A stretch of DNA of 64,000 bases, taken from Rhododendron vialii (Eukaryota > Streptophyta > Magnoliopsida > Ericales > Ericaceae). The DNA lies in the NCBI RefSeq assembly GCF_030253575.1, contig NC_080561.1, positions 6,399,001 to 6,463,000 of the forward strand, written 5' to 3'. The notes under the pieces are model-generated. The model did no database searches. It saw only the letters and a program-made list of their open reading frames with translations, and was not told the DNA's origin. The number at the start of each line of letters is the position of its first letter. Within the stretch, counting starts at the first letter, position 1. Of the stretch, positions 32,401 to 45,051 are shown piece by piece. The translations under genes were made by a program, and so were the position numbers.

Positions 32401-33340
32401 AAGGATACAAAATCTGACACACAATTAATTACAACCGTTTGATGCAAATGGACCTTACGTTCAACGGAGGAAATAAATTCATGTAGTCGACCCCAAGTGA
32501 TTGAGACGTAAGGCTCGGTTTGGTTTGGTTTGATTTTTTGAGATTCGCTTATTCCCAACAATTTATGTCCGTATCTATGTACACAAATCTTTGCATACAA
32601 ATTTTCTTACATGCAATTACTATAAAATATAAAAAAACTAATCTTCTACTATATTTTGTTCTTTAAATGTAATTGGTAAATAATTCTTAATTACTTAAAA
32701 TGTTCAAAGTGCAGGAAAAATAAAATTTACAATGAATCGATAGTTAAATGTCTCAGGCGTTCGCCTAATGATTTAGGGATTTGCTCCTTTATAAGGTTTT
32801 TGTTCGAAATCTCTTAGGTGCGATCAACTCTTTTGGTACAGAACCCCACAAGCAATCGGTGGATTAATCTTCTTCTTTTTTTTAGACAAAAATGAGAAGA
32901 TTGTATTGATAAACGTCCAGCGGCACTACTTACAAAACGGAGATTAGAACATGGACAAAGTCAAACTAATCGTCTAACAAATAAAACCGAATAAATCATA
33001 AGGCAATCGATATCTTTCATTCAAATCCAGGCATGACGTGATGCAACACTGATACTTTTAAACTCCTAACATCTAATTAGGAGTTTCAGATGAGAAAAAG
33101 TACAAAATTAAGGATAAAAGACATCAAATACCCAGATCAATTAACTCCCAAGAACTACAAATCTGTTAAGCTGCCAGGAGTTGCCCCTCTAAAAACATCG
33201 TGTAGTGGCTATTCAAAATTAATTGATTTGTGCATAAATTGATCCGAAAACTTGAATTATCCAAAAAGATTGCAAAATTTATGACTCAGAGATAAGCACA
33301 GCCCACGTCGGCATGAGGTTAGAAAAACCTCCCCTTAATG
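29500..33340. other. Gene-poor, MITE-rich intergenic region
   Basis: No convincing gene was found. Recognisable items are the AT-rich MITE relatives at 31000-31235 and 31560-31805 (the second with GTCCCATTTTCAT/ATGAAAATGGGAC ends) and the foldback at 31955-32150. There is also a retro-tail-like AAATAAAAATAAAAATAAA run at 30907-30932. A tRNA-like TTCGAAATC word sits at about 32805. Short open frames here have no family resemblance. Confidence 0.4.
31955..32150. repeat. Foldback MITE around GGACGGTC
   Basis: Inverted arms: CCGTTCAAAAGTGTTCTGGACGGTC with TTAATGAAACTTTT on the left, and AAAAGTTTCATTAAT with GACCGTCCAAAACATTTTTGAATGG on the right. About 180 bp in all. Relatives are at 28780 and 52400. 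Confidence 0.6.
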
Positions 33341-33445
33341 AAAAAATGTAGAGAGAGAGAGAGAGAGAGAGAGAGGAGGCCAGGAGGGAGGAGAAAGGTT
33401 GATGAATGAAACCCGCCTCAAAGCAGCACTATTCGTACAGCCCGC

Positions 33446-33460
33446 TCCTTATATACTAGA
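33446..33460 (+). promoter_or_regulatory. TATA box upstream of the complete STY kinase gene
   Basis: TTATATACTAG lies about 85 bp before the ATG at 33537. A (GA)n run at 33350-33376 is close upstream, as is common in plant core promoters. The position fits a short 5' leader. Confidence 0.5.
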
Positions 33461-33536
33461 CTAGACTGTCGTCCAAATTCACAACTGTACATCTCTACAT
33501 ATATATTATTCGCACATATACACATATATCCAACCA

Positions 33537-36500
33537 ATGGCAGTGGCGGAACCGTCGCCGGCGGCGAACTCCCGGCAGCAGATGACGAAGCGCGAGGTTT
33601 ACAACGAGGTACTCCGCAGGCTGAAAGAATCGCCGAATGTCGAGGAGGTTGAACAGCCTGGCTTCGACGATCAACTTTGGGCTCACTTCAATCGTCTCCC
33701 CACTCGGTACCCTCGCGATACATACATATGTTTACTTTTACGCATACTTTTGTAAGTTAGATGTGTGTATCAATGTTTTAAATAAATATCGACCGGTATG
33801 TAGCCTATCGGTTGATAGGTAAAGGATTTTAGCCTTCCGATGCCATTACACCTCGATATACAGTGAGACAGGAGATCGCATGCGTATCGGCTGGTTCTAT
33901 TTATCGGTGTATTTCCGAGCGAGCCGAACAGTTGATGTTTTCTCAAATTTAACGAGCTTCACGCTGAATTCTTGTTTATGAGGCTATCCGATATCAAACG
34001 ATCTTTAGTTAAGCAGATCGCGAGTAGCCTGGATTTTTTTGAAAATCATAAGTTGCATGAGTCGATTTTTCAATAAGTTGAATGAGTCGAGTAGTAACTT
34101 GCTTAAGTTTGGTTTGAAAGATTTAACGAGCTTCAAAATTATGTTCAACTGTGAATTTTTGTTTATTAGGTTATCCGATCTCAAACGATCTTTAATTAAG
34201 CAGATCGCGAGTAGCTTGGATCTTTTTGAAAATCATAAGTTGAATGGGTCGAGTAGTAATTTGCTCAAGTTTGGCTTGAAAGGTTAGCGAATTTCGGAAA
34301 ATGTTGAAGCTTGGTTGTTTATTCAATAAAGTAATCTTGAACGGGCTTTTAACGAGCGAACATGAGCTCGAACTCGAGTAGCTTGGTTCTTTTTTTAGCG
34401 CTAGTTCTTTCATTTCATGTATCAATGGTTGCATCTCACGACATTTTTTTGTCTAGGAAGCTGAGCTTTGTCACGGCTTATCAACCAAGGATTTATAAAA
34501 GTTGATTTTTGAGAAGCTCCAATTTGCTGCTTTTTGACTTTTGATTTCAATTAGTAGCTTTTACATAAGCTCCCATTGTAACACACATTTTACTACTGTA
34601 TCATGGACACTGAATATTGTGGCTGCTGGAATGAGTTAATTATTCAGTATAACGATATTGGTGAAAGTATTTGACATTTTGACGTGGATTTTGATCTTGT
34701 GCATTGCAGTTATGCACTTGATGTGAATGTGGAGAGGGCGGAAGATGTTCTGATGCATAAGCGTCTATTGCAACTGGCTCATGATCCTCTTAATAGACCT
34801 GCGTTTGAAATTCGGCTAGTGCAGGTAAGTCTATTTGCTTTGGCAGCATGATTGAATTGCTTCATTGACAATGAAGATCTCAATTCCATTGAGACTAGTC
34901 CTCAGCAGTAGCGGCTCCAAACATTTTTGTTAGGATAGCCATTCAGAAAAACTCAAATCTATGGGCTTTATTCGAGTAACTGTAACTAAAAGATAGATGT
35001 ACAAGTTCTCACATGTGGAAGTCATTACATAATAGTCTCATAATCAAGATCCAATCAAAGACATCTATTTCATTCAATGGTATAGTGCCAGACTCCATGT
35101 GCCGTTTGAGTTTTCCCCTCTACTCTACGACGCGGATTCAGGACTGATTTGCTTGGCCTTTGGTATAATTTCGTTTTGCTGATCCTTCAAGATGACTGAT
35201 GAATAAAGTATAACACAAGCGATTTTCTTATGTTTTTCAGTTTGTTCCCTCCAATTTCTTCATTTGCCTTCACGGTATGGGACCTCCTTTGTTGCTAAAT
35301 TCTCGTCTGAGTGTTGTGTTGTAATTGTAAGCTTAATTTGTGGGGTCGTGTGAGGTAAGGTTAGGGTGCAAATTGAGTGAGTGGGGAAGACAGAATTAAG
35401 AGAAGTGGTCGAGGGGTTTTGCAACTGGAAGAGATTGGTTGGGAGTCTGGAGTTTATGATGTATATATTATATAATGTATTTGCTATATGTGTGTGTGGT
35501 GTAGCGTTGGGTGTGGGAGTGAGAGACCAAAGTGACCTGGGAAAGAGGGGGAGGTTGTGAGTTATGTGTAATGTTTATTGTTTTGAATATTATGGAAATC
35601 ATTTTTTCGTTATTTGTGTGAAATAACTCACCTCCCATCACGATGCACTTATCAAAATTGGCGTAGTCCATCTAAATTGATTTATGCAATTCATTTTGGC
35701 AAATGCTCTCTCATGCAGGTTCCACCCATAACCGCTGACGGAAATACTGATGATTCTACTCGTCCAAGTTCTCTGCGGAATCGAGGTCCCCAAAGGTCTA
35801 ATTTCTAAGTAAATAGATTACAAGTTTGCTTTGTTTTTGCTGCACGTAGGTTCTGTAGCTTGTGTGAGTTGTTTATGAATGGAATTGGTTTTGTTATTCA
35901 ATCTATTGTTCTACTCATTAACTCTTATAGATTATGCTAAGATCTATACGTTTTCAATATGTTAGCATTCATCCACCACCTGCTTTTGGTTCATCTCCAA
36001 ATCTCATAGCACTTGCACTAGAAGATGGGGACAATACTGTTCGCGGTCTTCAATATTCCCGGTACATAATGCGAAGATTCAATTAACGTCTTACTTTTTT
36101 GTCAGTATTCCTTGTTGACAGAACATTTATCATGGTCAACTTATGCCTAGAACATCTTTAATGGCTCTATAGAAGTTCAAAGCATTTGTGAACGTGAATT
36201 TTTGTGGAACAAAAAAGAGGTTGCATTTACATTTCCTTGCATGTTTTTCATTATCTGCTTTTGCCTATTAGTGTTATTCTTAGGAAGGAATTACAAACTT
36301 TATTTTATAGAGTCGTTTACGGGGAGTGTGGTTCCTAGCATTATATCCTCACTCATTTGGTCATAAGATAGCCACTAATTTTCAAAGAATGAGATCTTAT
36401 CTCCCAGTCATCAATCATTCAATTGCTCAAGTACAATAATCTCAATGCAACCTTCAGTCTATGATAATAATGCAACTCTAGGATTATCTTCTTTTTTTTT

Positions 36501-39500
36501 CAAAGGGAAAATGACGGCCCAGGACGTGTTTTGTCACGTCCTAGGCCGTCATTTTCCCTTTTCCAAAGTATTTTGCATGTCTTTGTAGTTGTGAAGAAGT
36601 AAAAATCTCATGCAATAATACGCTAAAAAGGAGAATAACCTTTCTCATGGCCAAGGGGACAAGGAAACATGAACCTTTTCATCATTCAAAATCATTGAAA
36701 GCACAAAACATATGCAATCTGAATAATGGAATACATGATTAGGAAGCGACTGATAATCTAATTGCAAATCCGATTAATTGTGAACGTATACACTAGTATA
36801 TCAGTGGTAGATTTTTTAATTCATTACTACAAAGCTATCTGCAAATGTATATCCTTTCTATTTTTAGTGATTCGTGATATTACTGTTTTGCATTATGTAC
36901 CTTATGTGCTTTTGTGATTGACAATTATACAGACCCATGCATGAAATCACGTTTTCAACAGATGACAAGCCAAAGGTCCTCAGTCAGGTAGGTAGTGTGT
37001 TTGCTTATGTTAATATAGTTATTAAATCCTTATTTGATTCTGTAGAAAATAAGTCAAAAGCCCATATTGATCCCAGATGCTTTTACAAATATTGATCACC
37101 GTAATCATTTATAGTCAGAAAATGGGGAAGAAGATGTGGCTTAGACCAAGTCTTTCCACCCAGTTATGTTCCATGGGAAAATAATCCAATCGCTCTTGAT
37201 CATCACTTTCATCATCATCTTGATTACCGTTATCATCATTAGAATTTTTTATTTGGTAGGTTCACATTCTCACTATTAGGAACAAGACTCAAGAGGGCAT
37301 GCATTCTGTATTGGTTATGATAAATTGTTATTCCCAAATGAGGATAGTTGAATACTCTATAATTTTATGTTTAATGGTGTTTGACTTTATTGCTTGAAAA
37401 AAATGAGATTACATTCAACCCTAGAACTGTCATATATAGTCGCTGGTTTATATTCTCATAGAAGCTTGTAGCTTTACCATTGTTGGAGAGAAATGCATGC
37501 TCTTAAAATCTTGAAGTAGTAAATTTGGACCATCACAAATATTTTAAATTCGAAGCTTATGCACGAAAGAAATGAAGTACATTCTTGCAAAAGAAGACCC
37601 CTTTTGAGTTTTGGCTATATTTTGACGTTTATACCACATAAAATATGCAGTTGACAACCTTGCTAGCTGAGGTTGGACTGAACATCCAGGAAGCCCATGC
37701 TTTTTCTACAACAGACGGGTACTCTTTGGATGTCTTTGTCGTTGATGGTTGGCCTTATGAGGTAATTTTTTTCATACAGTTCCTTCCAAATATGTAGGTG
37801 GGTTGCTTATGCCCTTGTGGTAAAGTTACCTCAGGTATAGTAGCTTTTCAAGTTTTACTTTCTTGTTGACTTGTGGCATCCATCAATTTTCTTTCAAAAA
37901 GCAATTCAGATCTTCATTATGCATTTTTGCCCACGTAAGACTGCCATAATTGTTCCTTATGTGTTCAGAGTTTTTTTTTCTCTTAAAATTGCATTTCTCT
38001 ACATTTTTAATTAGTTGATATAGGAATTATTTGGAATTTTCACAATTCAAATAAAACTGAAGCTCTTTGAATTATCTTTATATTATCATGCATATGTTTC
38101 GATATTTCTTAACCCATTTTTCCTCTTTCGACTTGGTAGGAAATTTTTTTGATCCATTGTTTCGTTGATTTAGGAAATTGAGCAGCTCCGCACAGTAGTA
38201 AAGAAGGAATTGTTGAAGATAGAGGTATTCCCCACTAATTTTTGTCGCAATGTTTTGTCTATGAGATTGAAATCCTTCTTGTTGTGTTGGAAGGCATTAG
38301 CATGGTGGTTTTGCTATTTGTGATATTTTGGTTGTTTTATGTGGTTGTGACATTTGAGGATTAAGGTTGCAGTTTCTCGACTCTTGGGTCTTAAACTTCA
38401 TCGACTTGGGATTCGGATACTCCTTGTTTCAATATTGGTACCTAGAAGGCATAGTTTTGAACTTCTTAGAACTTCCCTTTTCTAAACTAAAGAGAATAAC
38501 CGAATTGATGTTTAAGATGTTTATATCGGGCTTATCTTTAGACTATGACTTGCATTCATTTGTTAGCTCCCTGAGACTTTCTCTATTAAAATGCCCTAGT
38601 AAAATAAAGCATTGGGTCGGTGAGGTTTTCTTGCAATTTATTTGTGCAGACATTCCACTGTGATTGATATACTTATCATTTACTGAACTGAAGTTGGAAT
38701 GAGATCCTCAAATGCGCATTATTACAATTGTAATCTTACATGGGGCAAGATATACTTCTGTGCATCATCTCACGATTTTACTGTTTGTAATTTTTAAGTA
38801 TTTATTGTTGGGGTAGTGGAATACAAGTTTACATGAACAGTCATTTTTAACAGAAGATCCAACTCTTTGTTCGTCTAATGTGTAATCATTTTCTCTAATA
38901 TTGTGTTCTTGTGATGTTCCTTTTGGTGACGTAAGAAACTTTGAGAATTTTGGTATATGCTTAAGTGATGACGTGTGTATTGCTACTAGAACAACATCAA
39001 ATTAACGCAACTTTTTCCTATGCATATTTTGCTTGAATTATGTCAAAATTCCTGCAGTCTTTACTTTGTTTTTATGTTTAACGTGATTTCCTTCTCCATT
39101 GCAGTTTTCGATTGTCCGTTATGAATTGATTCTCAACTTAAACTTGTTGAGTTGATTCTTAACATTTTGAGTTGTTATGCAGAACTGGTATTTGCCAAAG
39201 CTTCTTTTGAAAGCTCATATGGATGAGCAGGACCAAACAGTTATTCCACGTGAAATTGATCATTTGAAAATTCCTAATGATGGGACTGACGTGTGGGAAA
39301 TTGATCGTCGACTTCTTAAATTCGGGAAACAAGTTGGTTCTGGGACATATGGCGATCTGTAAGTTTAGCTTATCTTCGACACGTCTTCTGAATCTTCTGA
39401 TTGCGTAAGGTCTTCAATAACTAAATCCTTTTTGATGTTCTGTTCGGATGCACACACTAGGGCAACAAATTCACCCAAAAGAGGCATGAGTCCTAGTTTT

Positions 39501-42491
39501 CTTAACTTACCTATCAAAACAACTAAATCTTATTAGGGCCCATCTTATTATTGATGCAGATACAAAGGTACTTACTGCAATCAGGAAGTAGCTATCAAAA
39601 TCCTGAAGCCTGACCAAATAAATGCAGACTGCCGGAAGGATTTTGCTCAAGAAGTATTTATTTTGAGGTTTGTCAAATCATTACTTTTCGATTGAGTTTA
39701 TATCATTATATGTGTAGTTATTCAGCAAATATGGTGCACCCCTTTTGCTGAACTACTACAATACCATTAATGACACATGATGAATGTGATCATACCTGAA
39801 GCTTCTAGCAGCAATAATTAGGCTTTCTTACGCTTTTCTTGTTATTCCTTTTCTTTTTTTCCCCAAATATTGATTTCAGTATAGTGAGTTATCATCTCAC
39901 TCTAGTTATCATCTTTTTCACTGTGATGAGGGAAATGTTATAGTAGAAAACAGATAATGCCATGATCTAATTTAAAAATGTTTACTTTAGGTCTTCTAAC
40001 TTGCTCCTCTTTTTGACACTTGCAGGAAAGTTCGGCACAGGAATGTTGTACAATTCATTGGTGCATGTACCCAATCTCCAAGCTTATGCATTGTTACAGG
40101 TATAATCGTGTGTCTCCATGTATGTCTAGGGGAATGCATTTTGTAGTTGGAGTTTTTCGTCGTCTTCTTTTGGAGCATTTTCTTATTCTAACTATTCACA
40201 GTTTTTGTGTTTTATCTTCACAACTCCAGAATTTATGTCTGGTGGAAGTGTGTATGACTATCTCCACAAACGAAAGGGTACTTTTAAGCTACCATCTTTA
40301 TTAAGAGTAGCAATCAATATCTCAAAGGGCATGGACTACTTGCACCAGAACAATATAATTCATAGAGACTTGAAGGCTGCCAATCTTCTGATGGATGAGC
40401 ATGATGTGAGATGGTTTCTTTATTGTATTCTTGATACTGCGAAACTTGTTTTTTTATTTTTATATCGTAATTTCGGTTCGCCAGGGAACTCATTCCTATT
40501 TTGAAGCATTGACAATGCGCAAAACTTTTCACTTCGTTCACCCAACCCAATGTGAGCTTCTAGTGTGTTGTCACTTCGTAGACAGATATGCATCAGCATA
40601 GTAGTTACTATCATAGAATCTCAGCTTGAATCATCTCTTCTCATGTCATCTATCAAATTTTTTTTGAAGAGCTATCAGTTGCGGACACTTTCTTTATATT
40701 CGCAACAATTGAATTCAATGAAATCCGAGATTCTTTCTGCCTTGTCTAATCCCCAAAAGTTTTTATCAGTTCCATTGATCTGGTATTTACAAGGCATTGA
40801 AATTCAGTATGATTAAAAGACTAAGTCCAAGCAATGTCTAAAAAACACTCTGTATAATATTGTGTTACAGGTTGTTAAGGTGGCTGATTTTGGAGTTGCT
40901 AGAGTGAAAGCTCAATCTGGAGTTATGACGGCCGAAACCGGGACATATAGATGGATGGCTCCTGAGGTATTTGTAGTTTGAATGAAATCTTGTTCTAAGC
41001 CAGATATGATGCCCTATAGGATAAAAGATGACATGAGGAACAACAAAGACATACTTGACCATGGTAGCAGATTGCTATATGATGTGGTTTTCGTGAGCAT
41101 TCAGTACTTCAGTCAGTTCAGCATGAAAAAATTTAGTCAATAGTGAACACTTGCCGCTTAAGCCGTGTTGCGGCCACTTATTGCTTGTGATGCCTCAGAT
41201 TCTGCTTTTGGCTTACAGATCAAAAGCAACTCAAATAAGCTTAAGTGCTTAACAGAACTGATTGTTTTGCCTATCAAAAAACAAAGCTGATTGTTTAGAA
41301 GCTCCATTTTGATACTATTCAGCTTTTATTTAACTAACACCGAGAAAAAGGTGCTAGTTCTTGGTGACAATTGTTATGCATCTTCTAATGGAGGTTGACT
41401 TCATTATTTGCTTCTGATATTTCTTCTGTGTTAAAGGTTATAGAGCACAAGAGTTATGACCACAAGGCTGATATTTTTAGCTATGGAATTGTAATGTGGG
41501 AGTTGTTAACTGGAAAGGTAACATTTTGTGGTGACAACCAATCAATTTGTGCTGACTTAAAAAAAAAAAAAAATCAATTTGCTACAATTGTTTCTGTACC
41601 GTAATAGGCGTTCGCATTTGACTTTTCAGATTCCATACGAGTATTTAACCCCTTTACAAGCTGCCGTTGGAGTAGTTCAACAGGTAAATATCTATTTCCC
41701 TACCATTGTTGGCTTGTTAGTCGTTACTGGTTAGTGGTTACATGTAGGCATGTAGCTTTCACCACATTTTTTACTTTCAACTTAGTCTTCTGTAACGAGA
41801 AACCAAGCGACTGTCATTGCCTGGGTTTCAGGGTTTACGGCCTACCATTCCAAAGAGCGCTCATCCAAAACTTGCTGAGCTGCTTCGGAAATGCTGGCAG
41901 CAAGATCCAACTTCAAGACCCGACTTTTCAGAAATAACAGAAATCCTGCAGCAAATTGCAAAGGAGGTAACCTCTAGTTCTATTTTGTGAATAATTGTAC
42001 CAACTTTCTTGCATAGCTTTTATACACATTTCTTACCACGTGAGGTAAACTTGGTTGCATTAAGAGAAGCCAATGGTGTGTGTACTAATAAGAGAGGTTA
42101 TTGATTGAAGAAGGTGGGAGGTCATAATTTGATTGGTAGTTGAGTTTTTGTTGTCTCGATCGAGAGAGAGGGTTGTAAAACCCGCTTCTAGGCAACCTTC
42201 TCAACAACTAAGAGATCCATTCGGAAACATGGGGCCGAATTGAAGGATTGAAGCACTGAGCAAGCTTCTGCTTTTGGTTTTTCCCAATTGCATAATCTCT
42301 ATATGCAGTTTTCCCAACTGGTTCTCAGTTCTCACTAATCAAACATGCTTAAAGATTTCCTATATATCTAGGCCAAACATGTAAGGTAACAGATGATGTA
42401 CGTGGAACAGGTTGAAGATGAGGGAGATGACCGACGCAAAGAGAAATCATCCGGCGGATTCCTTTCAGTCCTCATGCGGGGACGTAACTGA
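33537..42491 (+). CDS. STY8/17/46-type ACT-domain protein kinase, complete (copy 2)
   Basis: Sixteen exons: 33537-33706, 34710-34824, 35719-35795, 35966-36061, 36933-36987, 37651-37761, 38174-38224, 39183-39358, 39560-39667, 40026-40099, 40230-40405, 40871-40966, 41437-41517, 41630-41683, 41832-41966, 42411-42491. All have GT-AG introns and join in frame to 551 codons plus stop, close to family length. The N-terminus has the family's [10 protein letters not shown] and [14 protein letters not shown]-like signature. An ACT domain spans about residues 155-225. The kinase has G277-S-G-T-Y-G loop, K297, HRD with D391, DFG 409-411 and APE 433-435. Family members phosphorylate chloroplast transit peptides in the cytosol. 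Exons 7-16 are near-identical to copy 1 at 214-4512. This copy departs from family consensus at several sites (R for P before the kinase domain, G277 for A, N for D in the VAID helix), so it may be the relaxed or diverging duplicate. Confidence 0.93.
33935..34292 (+). repeat. Tandem duplication of about 180 bp in STY intron 1
   Basis: Two units with TTAACGAGCTTCA, TATCCGAT, CAAACGATCTTTA, GCAGATCGCGAGTAGC and GAAAATCATAAGTTG run from about 33950-34115 and 34123-34287. They are intronic and non-coding. Confidence 0.7.
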
Positions 42492-42658
42492 CGCAAAGGG
42501 GGACATGGTTTTTACAGTTATACATGAGCTAATGCGTGTTTACATTTATAATTGTGACCATTTCCCATCTGCTTTTTTCATCTGAACTCTGTAGCTTTTG
42601 TTCTATTGATCGACGTTTCATTGACGGTTCTTTCTTATACCCTTTTTTTTTTTTTTTT

Positions 42659-43678
42659 CAATTTTGCTATGGGTACTACACATTTGTACCGAAAGGTGTA
42701 CCGAAAGGTGTACAACACGCTAAGGTGGAAGGGGGGCCACCCAAAAGTTCAAAATGAACTCAAAACAACATCCTGATAATTAGAGAGAGAAAAAGGAACC
42801 CGTCTTTTTTTCAAATTCCAACTCTGAAAACCTACCCCAAACTCATCGACGCCGACAAATCCCCCAAACTGCCATTAACGGCGACCGGCGCCTCCAAGGT
42901 CAAGCAAAAAATTGGTACGTCTCTCTCTCTCTCTCATGAGGTTTGGGATGCAAAAGGGGGCTATTGGTTGAGGAGAGGTTAGAGGTTGTTAAATGGGCTT
43001 TTGGGGGAGTCGATGTGCTGTGTAGGAAGAGAACGCGACGAGCTGGAGTGGAAAGTTGCGGCTGTGGAGGGGAAGGAGAGGGTGGTGGGTTTGATCTTAA
43101 AATGAAAACCCTAGATCTTAAATTTTTTTGCTCTGTAAAATCCGAACTCAATTTTTTTTTCTTGATATGGGCTTCCAACCATGAATTTTTCTTGTTTATG
43201 GGGTTTGTGCTTCATCAGAAGAAAGCTCATTTCGACAGCGAACAACACTCTGTTACTCAAATGGCAGAGATGATCAAGCAAATCTCAACCTATGTGAAAC
43301 ATTCAATGGAGAATCTGGACTATGGTGTGGTTGCAGACAATGTTTGTATAGCTTGGTTGAGAACTTTAGTGACTTGTCAAAATGAATGGGATTGTATGTT
43401 TGACAGGCACATACCAATTTTTTGCTCGACCTTAGAGGCGCCGTTCGCCGATAATGGCGTTTTGGGGGATTTGTCGGCATCAATGGAGTTTGGGGTGGGT
43501 TTTCATAGGATTTTGGAAAAAGTTTGAGTTCCTTTTATAATCTCTCTAATTTCCCGGGTTTTGTTTTGAGTTCATTTTGATAATTTTGGGTGCCCCCCCC
43601 CCCCCCCCCCCCCCCCCCATACCACCTCAGCGTGTTGTACACCTTCAGTACAAATGTGTAGTATCCATAGCAAAATTG
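42659..43678. mobile_element. Foldback/MULE-like element, copy 2
   Basis: Counterpart of 4682-5667 with the same CAATTTTGC/GCAAAATTG ends and internal open frame (42943-43527). The left arm has a short duplication of CCGAAAGGTGTA, and the right arm contains a 26-base C run (43593-43618) where copy 1 has a mixed sequence. Otherwise it differs little from copy 1. Confidence 0.6.
43593..43618 (+). repeat. Poly-C homopolymer, 26 bases
   Basis: An uninterrupted C run stands where the paralog (5610-5622) reads GAGCCCCACCCTA. Such a run is rare in plant nuclear DNA. It could be a real expansion or an assembly or base-calling fault. Confidence 0.9.
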
Positions 43679-44018
43679 TTTTTTTTTTTGTTTTTTTTCT
43701 TTTTCTTAGAGTTATTCCGTGTGATTTTTTATCTAGTGATTATTGTTTAGATGTTATATGCGAGTCGTCACTCATGCAGCCCAGTCTACTAATGTATGAA
43801 TGACAACTGATCACATGATATATTGAATATGGATATGGTCGTTAGGTGTGGTTTTCATGGCATTATTGTTATTGAGAAAAAAAAACTTAATTAAACTTTC
43901 TTTTTTTTTTGACTTCTTATTTGTTTAAAATTGCACCATCTAGCATCCGATGCCCCCCTTCGTACACTGATATCCTTTTCTTGTGTTTTCTTTAAACGTG
44001 TATAGATTAGGTGTTATT

Positions 44019-44317
44019 TGTTAGATTTCTTATAGGGTTTCAACCTAAAGTCAATTGGTAATAAGTGAAATAGCCTCTATAATATATTAACCAAGTCCGG
44101 ATGCATGTGGAGGTGACAGACTAGGAGACCAAGAGCTGAGCAATTGACTTGGGCAACGGAGATGACAGAGACTTTCACATGAGAGGTGAAGTCACCCAAG
44201 ACCTAACTCTGATACCATGTTAAATTTCTTAAAGGCCTTCCAACCTAAAGCCAATTCGCAATGGGTGGAGTAGATTATATGGGTAGCTTAGATGAGCGAT
44301 GTAGGACAAATTTAACA
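44019..44317 (-). mobile_element. TRIM/SMART-like miniature LTR retrotransposon, copy 2
   Basis: The 299-bp counterpart of 6276-6572, with both terminal repeats, the Met-tRNA-type primer site and an undisturbed TTATT target repeat on both sides (44014-44018, 44318-44322). It lacks the Stowaway found in copy 1. It is non-coding. Confidence 0.78.
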
Positions 44318-44936
44318 TTATTAAACAAAATGTAAGTTATAAAAAATTTCACATTTCCATTCTAGAAACTCAAAAAGGTACTTATTTTCAAATAAGTATT
44401 TATTTTTTTTTACAATTTTCAAGCTTAAAAATGATGAAATTATTGAAATATAAAAATATGCAATATGGATCTTGTTTGAAAGATCTCGATGAGATCTTTT
44501 AAATGATGCAAAAATAAATAAAAAATTATTTTCGTAAGCACGTTATTTTTAAGTTAAAAAATTAAATATAAACACTTATTTTTTAAGAAGATTTAGTGGA
44601 ATGGGGATTCGGGGTCTTTGACAATTTGGGTCCCCTCATCTCTCTCCACTAGGAATAAGCAGTACATGGACACAATGAAAACACAAACTGAAAAAACAAA
44701 TTCCAAACAATATGATACGACAATATGAACTTTCTTCATTAAAAGCAAGGAAAAAGTAACATATTCAATAATCCACATTAAAGTTGGTAGCCTTTTCATA
44801 AAATATACAAACAAAACTATCGTAATCAATAATCGTGAACAAAAGTTACTAAAGTAATGCATTACAATAGACCACGATATGTTTTCATGTTTTGAAAGCT
44901 TTGCATGATAGTTTCATTGTCAATGCTTCAAATATG

Positions 44937-45051
<115 letters not shown>

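Noticed and set aside
32745-32870. tRNA gene suggested by TTCGAAATC
   Set aside because: No closing stems or clear box A; at most a weak SINE trace.
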